DNA from: Chlamydiota bacterium
GTDB lineage: Bacteria; Chlamydiota; Chlamydiia; Chlamydiales; Rhabdochlamydiaceae
Direction: 5' to 3'
Length of the DNA stretch: 20,832 nucleotides
Assembly: GCA_016866585.1 (NCBI GenBank)
Contig: VGMB01000003.1
Span: forward strand, 1 to 20,832
A program made the translations under genes and the position numbers. Positions 1 to 7,330 of this stretch are shown piece by piece. Positions within the stretch are counted from its first letter, which is position 1. Every line of letters begins with the position of its first letter. Under the pieces are notes generated by a model that made no database searches, had not been told where the DNA came from, and saw only the letters and a list, made by a program, of their open reading frames with translations.

Positions 1-253
1 GGCTGCCTGTAAGAACCTAGTGTCCAGATCTCCAAGAGCTTATAGGCTTCCAGTTTATAAATTAAAAACTTGTCAAAAAGCCAATTACGCAACAACGCCG
101 TAATTTGCTAAGAATTTATTAAATTACAGACTGATAATACGTTGCATAAATAGCAAAGATCCTGATATCTTGGTATCCCTATAATAAATCAGCTCCTTTG
201 TTTCTAATTATTAATTAGTTAGATCTTTTTTAAGTCTATCCGCAGGTTGTTTA
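1..253. other. Left-edge non-coding stretch upstream of brnQ
   Basis: No recognisable gene lies here. An open frame runs from the left edge to a stop at 101-103 (33 residues), but it resembles nothing I know and could be chance. A 7-bp inverted repeat (GTAATTT at 100-106, AAATTAC at 121-127) could end an upstream transcript, but it is weak and has no strong T-run. A perfect TATAAT at 180-185 is a possible -10 box for brnQ. No good -35 stands 16-18 nt before it, so I do not call a full promoter. Confidence 0.4.
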
Positions 254-1405
254 ATGAGAAGTTTATTAAAATCAAAGTCTATGTCTTCAGGATTTGCCCT
301 GTTTTCGATGTTTTTTGGCGCAGGAAATTTAATTTTTCCTTTAGCAATAGGACAGTTTGCGGGCGATAAGAACGTGTATGCCATGCTCGGGTTAATACTA
401 ACGGCAGTGGTAGTACCTTTTTTAGGTGTTTTAGCCATACTATTATTTGACGGTTGTTATCACTCTTTTTTTGCAAGACTTGGAAAGTGGCCTGGATTTG
501 CCCTGGCTTTTAGTATTATTACTTTGATAGGTCCACTAGGATGTACCCCTAGATGTATAGCGTTGTCTTTTTCTACGGTAAAAACATTTTTTCCAGGAAC
601 CTCTGCAGTTCTTTTCAGTGCGGGAGCATGCTTACTTATTTTATTTTTTACCCTCAGGCAAAATCGTACAGTTGAGATGCTAGGACGTATTTTAACCCCT
701 GTGCTTCTTTGCGGTTTGGGATTTATTATTTATAAAGGATTAACTTCGCAAGGAGTTGCTATTAAGCAAGATGAAGGTAATTTAAAGCTGTTTGTTCATG
801 GGCTCAAAGAAGGATACAACACCATGGATCTCCTTGCTGCTTTTTTCTTTTCCTCAACAATAATTTCTATGTTGAAAAATGGAACTAATGACGGCAAAAG
901 CTCTAATCACTATAAAAGGACTGTCAAAGCGATTGCTATAGGAGCCGGGTTGCTATCTATAGTATATTTTGGCTTTAGTTATATAGCATCTCTTCATACT
1001 CCAACATTAGATATACAAGGTAAAGAACACATATTAACAGCATTAGCTCTTAAAGTAGCAGGTCCTGCTGCTGGTATTGTTCTTTGTGTCACCGTAGCGG
1101 TTACATGCCTTACTACGGCTATTGCTTTAGTTTGTGTATTTACGGACTTTATTCAAAATGGTGTTTTAAAAGGAAAGGTGCGTTACGAGGTAATTCTAAT
1201 CATTTCGCTAATCGTTACTTTCCTTATGGCTAATATAGAATTTAGTGGTATTTCAGCGTTTTTAGGCCCTATCTTGGAAGTTTGTTATCCAGGCCTTATA
1301 GTCCTGACAATTGCAAATATTGCGCATAGATTAGTTGATTTTAAACCCATAAAGTTTTTAGTCTTTTTAGCATTTCTTTGCTCTGCTGTTATTTATTTTA
1401 TGTAA
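254..1405 (+). CDS. brnQ: Branched-chain amino-acid carrier, BrnQ family (LIVCS)
   Basis: This integral inner-membrane protein of 383 aa most likely imports leucine, isoleucine and valine with Na+ or H+. The first transmembrane segment has the BrnQ-type run FGAGNLIFP at about residues 21-29, followed by IGQFAGDK. The rest is a series of strongly hydrophobic helices ending close to the C terminus. It is somewhat shorter than the E. coli protein (about 440 aa), a modest trimming with no sign of a frameshift. The ATG at 254 places a short basic stretch before helix 1 as in the family, but the Shine-Dalgarno sequence is poor. The next ATG (residue 10) would also leave helix 1 intact. Chlamydiae are known to use BrnQ carriers because they cannot make these amino acids. 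Substrate is inferred from the family only. Confidence 0.9.
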   Translation: MRSLLKSKSMSSGFALFSMFFGAGNLIFPLAIGQFAGDKNVYAMLGLILTAVVVPFLGVLAILLFDGCYHSFFARLGKWPGFALAFSIITLIGPLGCTPRCIALSFSTVKTFFPGTSAVLFSAGACLLILFFTLRQNRTVEMLGRILTPVLLCGLGFIIYKGLTSQGVAIKQDEGNLKLFVHGLKEGYNTMDLLAAFFFSSTIISMLKNGTNDGKSSNHYKRTVKAIAIGAGLLSIVYFGFSYIASLHTPTLDIQGKEHILTALALKVAGPAAGIVLCVTVAVTCLTTAIALVCVFTDFIQNGVLKGKVRYEVILIISLIVTFLMANIEFSGISAFLGPILEVCYPGLIVLTIANIAHRLVDFKPIKFLVFLAFLCSAVIYFM

Positions 1406-1411
1406 GTAAAC

Positions 1412-1425
1412 TTAGCATGTGCTAA
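1412..1425. repeat. 14-nt palindrome between brnQ and the APC permease gene
   Basis: TTAGCA-TG-TGCTAA has perfect 6-bp arms around a 2-nt centre. The loop is too short for a hairpin, and no T-run follows, so an operator for a dimeric regulator is more plausible than a terminator. It lies 7 nt after the brnQ stop and about 85 nt before the next gene. The cognate regulator is unknown. Confidence 0.35.
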
Positions 1426-1458
1426 ATAAAAGAAGTGAATATTAGACGATGTTTTCCC

Positions 1459-1487
1459 TTGAAGATTCGTGTTTTTTAGTTTTAAAA
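1459..1487 (+). promoter_or_regulatory. Weak candidate promoter for the APC permease gene
   Basis: TTGAAG (1459-1464) is followed after 17 nt by TTAAAA (1482-1487). Spacing is ideal but the -10 match is poor. The start codon follows 21 nt later. In DNA this AT-rich such a pair can arise by chance. Confidence 0.25.
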
Positions 1488-1508
1488 AAATTTAAGAAAA
1501 GTTGATTT

Positions 1509-2966
1509 ATGTCAAAAGGTTTATTTGTAAAAAAATCTGTTAAGTCCTTGTTAGATGAGGCCTCTCAGAAAAGACATAGTTTTAAACGTACCCTAAGTGC
1601 TCTAAATCTTACAGCTATGGGTATTGGTGCCATAATAGGGGCCGGTCTGTTCGTTTTAACAGGGCAAGCTGCTGCAGAGTATGCAGGTCCAGGTATTACA
1701 GTATCGTTTGTTCTTGCTGGAATTGTAGCTTTATTTGCTGCTCTTTGTTACGCCGAATTTGCCTCTCTGATTCCTATTTCCGGAAGTGCTTATTCTTATG
1801 CATATGTGACTCTTGGTGAGTTCGCTGCTTGGATGATGGGGTGTGTTCTTACTGTGGAATATCTGCTTTCTGCATGCACAGTGGCCGTGGGATGGTCTGG
1901 GTATTTTACAAGCCTTCTAACTGACTTTGGCTTATCTATACCTGCAATTTTTTCGAGTGCCCCTTTCGTTTATGATCTAGATCTCGGTTGGTCTATGAGC
2001 GGGAATTTAATCAATGTGCCGGCCTTGCTTATAGTAGCATTAATGGGTGTTTTAGTTGCTCTTGGAATAAAAGCTGCAGCTAGTTTCAATAATATCATGG
2101 TTATAGTAAAGCTTGCCGTCGTTACTCTTTTCATTGTGTGCGGGATATTCTATATAAAATCTGATAATTTAACCCCTTTCATACCTTCAAATACTGGAAA
2201 TTTTGGTCAGTATGGCTTTAGTGGTATTTTAAGAGGTGCTGGCGTTGTCTTTTTTGCTTTTATAGGATTTGATGCACTATCAACCCTTGCTCAAGAAGCA
2301 AAAAACCCTCAAAAGGATCTTCCAAAAGGGATGCTAGGTTCACTTGGAATATGCACTGTCATATATATTATTGTTGGATTTATTTTAACGGGGATCGTTA
2401 GTTATAAAATGCTAGATGTTGCTGATCCAATCGCTGTTGCTGTCAACGCGCTTGGCCCTAATTTTATTTGGCTTAGATTTTTTATTAAGCTTGCGATTTT
2501 AGCAGGATTAACTTCCGTTATTTTAGTTATGCTACTTGCTCAATCTAGAATATTGTTTACTATAGCCAATGATGGGTTGTTACCTAAGGCATTTTGTAAA
2601 ATCAATGATAAAACAAAAACGCCTCTTTTCTCTACGGTAATAGTAACTGTTTTAGGTATGATCATAGCAGGGCTGTTCCCTGTAGGGATTCTTGGTCAGT
2701 TAGTTTCCATGGGTACTTTGTTAGTTTTTGCTATAGTATGCTTTGGTGTATTGATATTAAGATACAAACAGCCTTCTCTGCATAGACCTTTCAAAGTTCC
2801 ATTTGCTCCTTGGGTTCCTCTTATGGGTACGATTGCAAGCGTAATGCAGATGATGTTTTTACCTGGTGTCACTTGGCTTCAACTCATCGTTTGGCTTGCT
2901 ATAGGATGCTACGTTTACTTCAAATATAGCATTCATCATAGTGTCGTCAGGCATAAAAAGAGATAG
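1509..2966 (+). CDS. Amino-acid permease, APC superfamily, cationic amino-acid transporter (CAT) type
   Basis: A 485-aa inner-membrane transporter with the LeuT-like fold expected of APC proteins. The N terminus (LFVKKSVKSLLDEA) and the first helix, with the unwound substrate loop GIGAIIGAGLFVLTG at about 38-52, match bacterial CAT-type permeases such as Bacillus YfnA. CYAEFASLIPISGSAYSYAY at 80-99 and, in the sixth helix, FIGFDALSTLAQEAKNP are further hallmarks. The protein ends in a basic tail (RHKKR). The family moves basic or neutral amino acids; the substrate here cannot be read from sequence. It follows brnQ on the same strand after 103 nt and converges with emrB. An A-rich stretch precedes the ATG at 1509, so the ribosome-binding site is weak. 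Confidence 0.88.
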   Translation: MSKGLFVKKSVKSLLDEASQKRHSFKRTLSALNLTAMGIGAIIGAGLFVLTGQAAAEYAGPGITVSFVLAGIVALFAALCYAEFASLIPISGSAYSYAYVTLGEFAAWMMGCVLTVEYLLSACTVAVGWSGYFTSLLTDFGLSIPAIFSSAPFVYDLDLGWSMSGNLINVPALLIVALMGVLVALGIKAAASFNNIMVIVKLAVVTLFIVCGIFYIKSDNLTPFIPSNTGNFGQYGFSGILRGAGVVFFAFIGFDALSTLAQEAKNPQKDLPKGMLGSLGICTVIYIIVGFILTGIVSYKMLDVADPIAVAVNALGPNFIWLRFFIKLAILAGLTSVILVMLLAQSRILFTIANDGLLPKAFCKINDKTKTPLFSTVIVTVLGMIIAGLFPVGILGQLVSMGTLLVFAIVCFGVLILRYKQPSLHRPFKVPFAPWVPLMGTIASVMQMMFLPGVTWLQLIVWLAIGCYVYFKYSIHHSVVRHKKR

Positions 2967-2971
2967 TCTTT

Positions 2972-4504
2972 TTAACTTGTTCTCTTTCTAGCCATCGGTA
3001 GAAAGAGAACAAGTCCAATAAAAACCCATCCCATAAAGTAAAATACATCATTTATCGCCATCATCGCACTCTGGCTTGTAACAATATTGTTAATGAGATC
3101 TATCCCTGTATTTAGATTTAAATCAACTGGATGTAGTTCTGAAATGAATTTATTGAAATTCATAGAAGATACTGTAATGCTCTCTCCTATGCGCTCATGA
3201 TGAAATGCTTGTCTTCTTTCCCACATTGTTGTGTATATAGAAGTTCCAACACCGCCAAACATAGCTCTTACAAAATGAAAAAATCCCGTTGCGCTTGGCA
3301 GTTTGTCAGCAGGGATATCCTGTGCGCTAAGAGCTATTAAAGGAGTAATAAAAAATGATAGACCGCAACCTAAAATAAATCGGGAAATCCACACATGATT
3401 AATATCTACGTTTGTTGCAAAGTATGCAGAATAAAAGCAAGAGGAAGCAAATAATAAAAAACACACAAATAAAGGGATTGCAGCTCCATATTTTGTGACC
3501 ATTTTTCCTGATAGCTGTGCAAGAACTATGGGTGCTAAACCTACAGGAGCAACGGCGATGCCAGCCCATAAAGATGTATATCCCATATAGTTTTGCAACC
3601 ATAATGGTACTAAAACAATCGCTCCAAAATAATTGGAATACATCACAAGTAAATAAAAAATAGATACGCTATATGTTTTTATTTTTAATAGACTAAGTTC
3701 AATAAGAGGAGAATGGTGGTATTTTTCCCATATAAATAAGTATATAAAACCAAGCAAGCTGATTACAGATAAGGTGACTATGATGCGCGATTTGAACCAG
3801 TCGAATTGTTCACCTTTATCTAATATGATTTGTAGTGAAGTGACGGCGATGAATAAAAGAATAAAACCGATTATATCTACAGGTTTTTTTTCCTTCTTTG
3901 TTTCATATGGTCTTAAGTACATCCATATCAGAAAAGCGCTAAAAACTCCCATCGGCACGTTTATATAAAATATCCAGCGCCAGATAAAATCGAAGGTAAT
4001 CCACCCTCCAAGTACCGGCCCCAAAATCGGACCTACTATTATAATCATACTCCAGATTGCAATGACGCTATTTTTTTTTTCCGGAGGATTAGTTGTAATT
4101 AAAATTGTCTGACTTAAAGGAACTAAAGGGCCAGCAACAATACCTTGAAAAAATCGACTAAAAATTAACATGTTGAAATTAAGAGACGCCCCACAAAGCC
4201 ATGAAAAAAATACAAATCCCAGAAGCGATAACAGCAATAGTCGGACTGTGCCAATACGTTTTGTCAACCATCCCGTCATAGGTAAAATAATTGCATTACC
4301 TACAGCGAATGAGGTTATTATATAAGTCCCTTGGTCTACGCTAACCGCTAAATCCCCAGATATGTAAGGTAATGATACATTAGCTATCGAATAATCAAGA
4401 GTAATTAAAAAGGTAGCGATTGAGAGCCCAATTATAGATAGAATTCGAGCAGAACCGCTGAGATATTTGTTTGCACTAAGAGTCGCTATCGGATTCATCG
4501 TCAT
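2972..4504 (-). CDS. emrB: EmrB-type drug efflux permease, MFS DHA2 family
   Basis: A 510-aa inner-membrane proton-driven exporter of the 14-helix DHA2 class, the pump part of an EmrAB-TolC system. Typical marks are LDYSIANVSLPYI (about 36-48, first helix), motif A GWLTKRIGTVRLL (from 78), motif C GPILGPVLGGWI (158-169) and WRWIFYINVPMG (175-186). The gene overlaps the 3' end of emrA by 29 nt, which implies translational coupling. Two ATGs, at 4504 and 4498, are both possible; GGAG and GGAAG inside emrA serve them. Substrates in the family are hydrophobic toxic compounds; in an intracellular bacterium they might be host-derived, which is speculation. The last codons form a long perfect stem-loop. 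Confidence 0.92.
   Translation of the reverse strand: MTMNPIATLSANKYLSGSARILSIIGLSIATFLITLDYSIANVSLPYISGDLAVSVDQGTYIITSFAVGNAIILPMTGWLTKRIGTVRLLLLSLLGFVFFSWLCGASLNFNMLIFSRFFQGIVAGPLVPLSQTILITTNPPEKKNSVIAIWSMIIIVGPILGPVLGGWITFDFIWRWIFYINVPMGVFSAFLIWMYLRPYETKKEKKPVDIIGFILLFIAVTSLQIILDKGEQFDWFKSRIIVTLSVISLLGFIYLFIWEKYHHSPLIELSLLKIKTYSVSIFYLLVMYSNYFGAIVLVPLWLQNYMGYTSLWAGIAVAPVGLAPIVLAQLSGKMVTKYGAAIPLFVCFLLFASSCFYSAYFATNVDINHVWISRFILGCGLSFFITPLIALSAQDIPADKLPSATGFFHFVRAMFGGVGTSIYTTMWERRQAFHHERIGESITVSSMNFNKFISELHPVDLNLNTGIDLINNIVTSQSAMMAINDVFYFMGWVFIGLVLFLPMARKRTS
2975..3014. terminator. Perfect 16-bp stem-loop at the convergent gene junction
   Basis: ACTTGTTCTCTTTCTA (2975-2990) pairs without mismatch with TAGAAAGAGAACAAGT (2999-3014) around an 8-nt loop. 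It sits directly between two convergent genes. It lies wholly within the last 13 sense codons of emrB (LVLFLPMARKRTS), just before that gene's TAA. Neither strand has a run of T after the stem: A-runs follow in both directions. It is therefore not a textbook intrinsic terminator and may instead protect 3' ends or halt opposing transcripts. Confidence 0.55.
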
Positions 4505-5699
4505 CTTCCAACTCCATTGAATACGAACTCATATTTGAAAGAATTATGTCTTCTATCACTTGATCTACACCCTCTTCATCTTGATCGAAAATGCCGGTGT
4601 AAAAACGAGGAGTATCATCTGTTCTGGCTATTGGGGTCATAGCACCTTTTGTTTTTTTCGTGTTTACTGTCGCAAACATGGAGAGCCCAATTCTTAAGGG
4701 GTATTTTTTTAGTTCATCTGTTGGAAGGTCGATTCTAACAGGTACTCTTTGTACGATTTTAATCCAATTTCCTGTTGCATTTTGTGCAGGAATTATTGAA
4801 AAGGCGCTTCCTGTACCTCCTGCAACACCAGTCACTGTTCCTTGGTATTTTACAGAGCTTCCATAAATATCTGATTTTACAGATACAGCTTGGCCTACAC
4901 GCATTCTTGCAAGTTGTGTCTCTTTAAAGTTTGCTGTGATCCACATTTGATCAAGGGGAACTATAGATAATAGAGAGTGCGTTGTACCAGTCCATTTTCC
5001 CACTTGAGCGCTCTTTTGTGCAACAAGCCCATCAGTTGGTGCGTATATTGTACATCTCTTAAGTTCTACCCATGCTTTTTTTAGTTGCTGTTTAGCAATA
5101 TCCACCTTAGGATGACTTTCAATGGTGGTATTATCAATTTGAGCCATTGTCCCAAAGAATGCCTGTTCTGTTGAAATTAGGGCTGCATATGCAGCTGCCA
5201 TATCACACACGGAGTGATCGAAATCTTCTTTAGAAACGCTACCAGATTTTACAAGTTCAACTCTTCTTTGGTAGTCCTCTGTGTACTTGATAAAGGTAGC
5301 TTTTTTATTTTCTATTTCAGCCTGTTGCAAAGCTGCTTCTGAAAATAAACGAGCTACGTCTCTAACCTTGTCGGCTAACGTCTCTTTGCAGCGTTCTAAT
5401 TCAATCTCATACTCAGTAGTATCAAGTTCAATTAGAGGTGTACCCTTCAGTACATAGTCTGTATCCTGTACGTAGATCTTGGTGATAATACCTGGAACGG
5501 TAGCATTGACTGTAATTGTATTTCCATCTACGTAAGCATCATTAGTGTATTCATGAATTCTTCCATAGAAATACCAGTAGCTTAAGTATGACAGCCCTAA
5601 AAAAAGTATACAAATTGATACTATAAACAGAGTTTTATTTCTCTTATTGCTATTTGGTGGATTAGACGGTTCTTTAGGTATCTCAGTAGAAATTTCCAT
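4476..5699 (-). CDS. emrA: EmrA-type membrane fusion protein (HlyD family)
   Basis: A 407-aa periplasmic adaptor linking EmrB to an outer-membrane channel. It has a short cytosolic N terminus, one membrane anchor at about 23-45, and the first half of the lipoyl domain with the family signature NDAYVDGNTITVNATVPG (53-70). An alpha-helical hairpin follows at about 95-215, then the second lipoyl half (IYAPTDGLVAQKSAQVGKWTG, about 218-238) and the beta-barrel motif GNWIKIVQRVPVRI (311-324). After the conserved VDQVIEDIILSN segment there is an unusual acidic serine-rich tail, ELEDDDESDSDS, absent from E. coli EmrA as I recall it. That tail is also the stretch that overlaps emrB, so it may partly reflect coding overlap. 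The start follows the tolC-like stop by 2 nt; its Shine-Dalgarno AAAGGA lies in the last codons of that gene. Confidence 0.93.
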   Translation of the reverse strand: MEISTEIPKEPSNPPNSNKRNKTLFIVSICILFLGLSYLSYWYFYGRIHEYTNDAYVDGNTITVNATVPGIITKIYVQDTDYVLKGTPLIELDTTEYEIELERCKETLADKVRDVARLFSEAALQQAEIENKKATFIKYTEDYQRRVELVKSGSVSKEDFDHSVCDMAAAYAALISTEQAFFGTMAQIDNTTIESHPKVDIAKQQLKKAWVELKRCTIYAPTDGLVAQKSAQVGKWTGTTHSLLSIVPLDQMWITANFKETQLARMRVGQAVSVKSDIYGSSVKYQGTVTGVAGGTGSAFSIIPAQNATGNWIKIVQRVPVRIDLPTDELKKYPLRIGLSMFATVNTKKTKGAMTPIARTDDTPRFYTGIFDQDEEGVDQVIEDIILSNMSSYSMELEDDDESDSDS

Positions 5700-5701
5700 G
5701 T

Positions 5702-7180
5702 TTATCCTTTCTTAACAATCGACGGAAGAGTGTCACTTTCATAACCTCCACCGAGAGCTTTTATTAATCTAACTATTGAAAGCATTTTATAATTTTGAAG
5801 TTCAATTTTATATAATTGAGCCTGCACGTTTTCTTGCTGAGCATTTAGTAAAGTTGTTTGATTATCTAAACCTTTAGCATAACGAGAATTGAAAAGGTTT
5901 TCTTTTTCCGTTCTCATTTCTACTATGTTTTCTTGAAGTTGAAGTTGTTCAGAAAGAGTCGTAAGCGTTGTAAGTTCACTTGCAATTTCTTTTACTGCAT
6001 TTAGTAAGCCTTCATTATAACGTTGTATTGCCTCATTATATTTGCCAATTTTTGAGGACACATTCGCAGAAATTTTTCCAGCAGAAAATATCGGTAAATG
6101 GATTGCAGGTTGCAATGCACCTTCTCGACTAGACCATGAAAATAGGGTCGGAAATTGCAAGCTTTCTAGTCCTCCAAGTGCCATAAGATTAATATTCGGA
6201 TAAAAATCTGTTTTGGCAACACCAACTTCTTTTGATGCTGATTCAGCTCGCCATATCAATGCGACTAGATCTGCTCTGCGTGCAAGTAGATCCGCTCCTA
6301 AATTTGCCGGAAGCGGTACTTGTGAGTCAAAATTTAGGTCTATAACGGTAAGATTAAGCTCTACATCAGGACCTTTTCCAAGCAAAGACCGCAGAACGTA
6401 AAGATCAATCTGAGCATTTTTCTGCGCTTCTAAAAGTTTTTTTTGTGCTTCTAGGTAATCTCGTTGTGCATCGAGAACAGAAATGTTATTTGAAACACCA
6501 TATGTACTTCTATTTTTATATAGTGTGCTTAGATCTTTCATGTAATTGCAGATCTTATGTTGTAAAATTTCCTCTTGTTTGTGCTTTTGGTATTCAAAAT
6601 AAGAAAATGCAACAAGTGAACTTATTGTTAATTCACTTTGTATTCTTTCTGCAAGCTCAGCTTTAGCCTGACCTAGCGCAGCACTAAATTGTTTTCTGTT
6701 TTTTCCCCAGAAATCAAATTCATAGTAGAATTTTAAATCCAAAGATAAATAGTTCATTTTACTTGCGATAGGAGGGGCACCTGGTGGAAGTTGGAAAAAG
6801 TCACGAACAAAACCATTTTTACTGAAATATTGCCATCTTTCTAGATAGTTGGCGTCGAGCTTGGGAAATAAAGAAGCCTTTACCATCCTCGCGTTTTGTT
6901 GTGCTGTTACTAAACGAGCCTGCGCTATTTGAATTGTGGGGTTTTCTTCTAATGCATTTTGGATCAAGATAGATAATTGAGGGTCTTTAAATATTTCCCA
7001 CCATTCTCTACTAGGCCATTCTCCTTGTGTAAACAAAGATGAGGTGAGGGCATTTTTCGTTGATTCTTGTAAGGAAGGATTGGTCATGGTGGTTTCTTTT
7101 TTTGGATATTGAGCACATCCAAAAATAAAACAAACGAGAAATAAACAAAGAATAGAAGGTTTTTTTATCTTGCAGTACAT
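5702..7180 (-). CDS. Outer-membrane efflux lipoprotein, TolC/NodT family
   Basis: A 492-aa outer-membrane channel protein, the exit duct of the EmrAB pump encoded just downstream. The N terminus is a lipoprotein-type signal: basic MYCKIKK, a hydrophobic core, then FIFGC with Cys22 as the likely lipidated residue. The lipobox is imperfect (Phe at -2). Two outer-membrane efflux repeats follow. Typical NodT/OprM-like stretches include SREWWEIFKDPQLSILIQNA, NPTIQIAQARLVTAQQN, LARRADLVALIWRAESASKEVGVAKTDFYPNI and an Ala/Gln-rich coiled segment near the end. It is the first gene of the three-gene operon. No Shine-Dalgarno sequence is visible before the ATG at 7180. That ATG is nevertheless required to keep the signal peptide. 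Confidence 0.9.
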   Translation of the reverse strand: MYCKIKKPSILCLFLVCFIFGCAQYPKKETTMTNPSLQESTKNALTSSLFTQGEWPSREWWEIFKDPQLSILIQNALEENPTIQIAQARLVTAQQNARMVKASLFPKLDANYLERWQYFSKNGFVRDFFQLPPGAPPIASKMNYLSLDLKFYYEFDFWGKNRKQFSAALGQAKAELAERIQSELTISSLVAFSYFEYQKHKQEEILQHKICNYMKDLSTLYKNRSTYGVSNNISVLDAQRDYLEAQKKLLEAQKNAQIDLYVLRSLLGKGPDVELNLTVIDLNFDSQVPLPANLGADLLARRADLVALIWRAESASKEVGVAKTDFYPNINLMALGGLESLQFPTLFSWSSREGALQPAIHLPIFSAGKISANVSSKIGKYNEAIQRYNEGLLNAVKEIASELTTLTTLSEQLQLQENIVEMRTEKENLFNSRYAKGLDNQTTLLNAQQENVQAQLYKIELQNYKMLSIVRLIKALGGGYESDTLPSIVKKG

Positions 7181-7183
7181 TTT

Positions 7184-7215
7184 AATTATTTGCTTTTTTT
7201 ATTTAACAAATAATT
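7184..7215 (-). promoter_or_regulatory. Leader hairpin abutting the tolC-like start codon
   Basis: AATTATTTG and CAAATAATT (7184-7192 and 7207-7215) form a perfect 9-bp stem with a 14-nt loop. On the minus-strand mRNA it ends 3 nt before the start codon, where a ribosome-binding site is expected and none is seen. The stem is nearly all A/T, so it may be weak. A translational control role is inference. Confidence 0.4.
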
Positions 7216-7270
7216 CTTTTTGATTTTTATTTGTACTTGTTTTTTAGGATTAAATTAAGGTTCTTTTTAA

Positions 7271-7325
7271 TAAAAATAGGCATCATCTTTGTTTTCTTGA
7301 AGTTAAGAACATTAGATGATGCCTA
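7271..7325 (-). terminator. Intrinsic terminator after the GadC-type antiporter gene
   Basis: AGGCATCATCT (7278-7288) and AGATGATGCCT (7314-7324) make a perfect 11-bp stem, extended by one T-A pair, with a partly self-pairing loop. On the minus strand it is followed by ATTTTTATT, a proper U-run. It starts 6 nt after the antiporter stop codon and separates that gene from the efflux operon. Confidence 0.85.
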
Positions 7326-7330
7326 AATCT

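Noticed and set aside
2..103. Possible 3' end of a gene entering from the left edge (33 residues, basic, ends at TAA).
   Set aside because: It is too short, matches no family I know, and codon use gives no support. A chance open frame is as likely.
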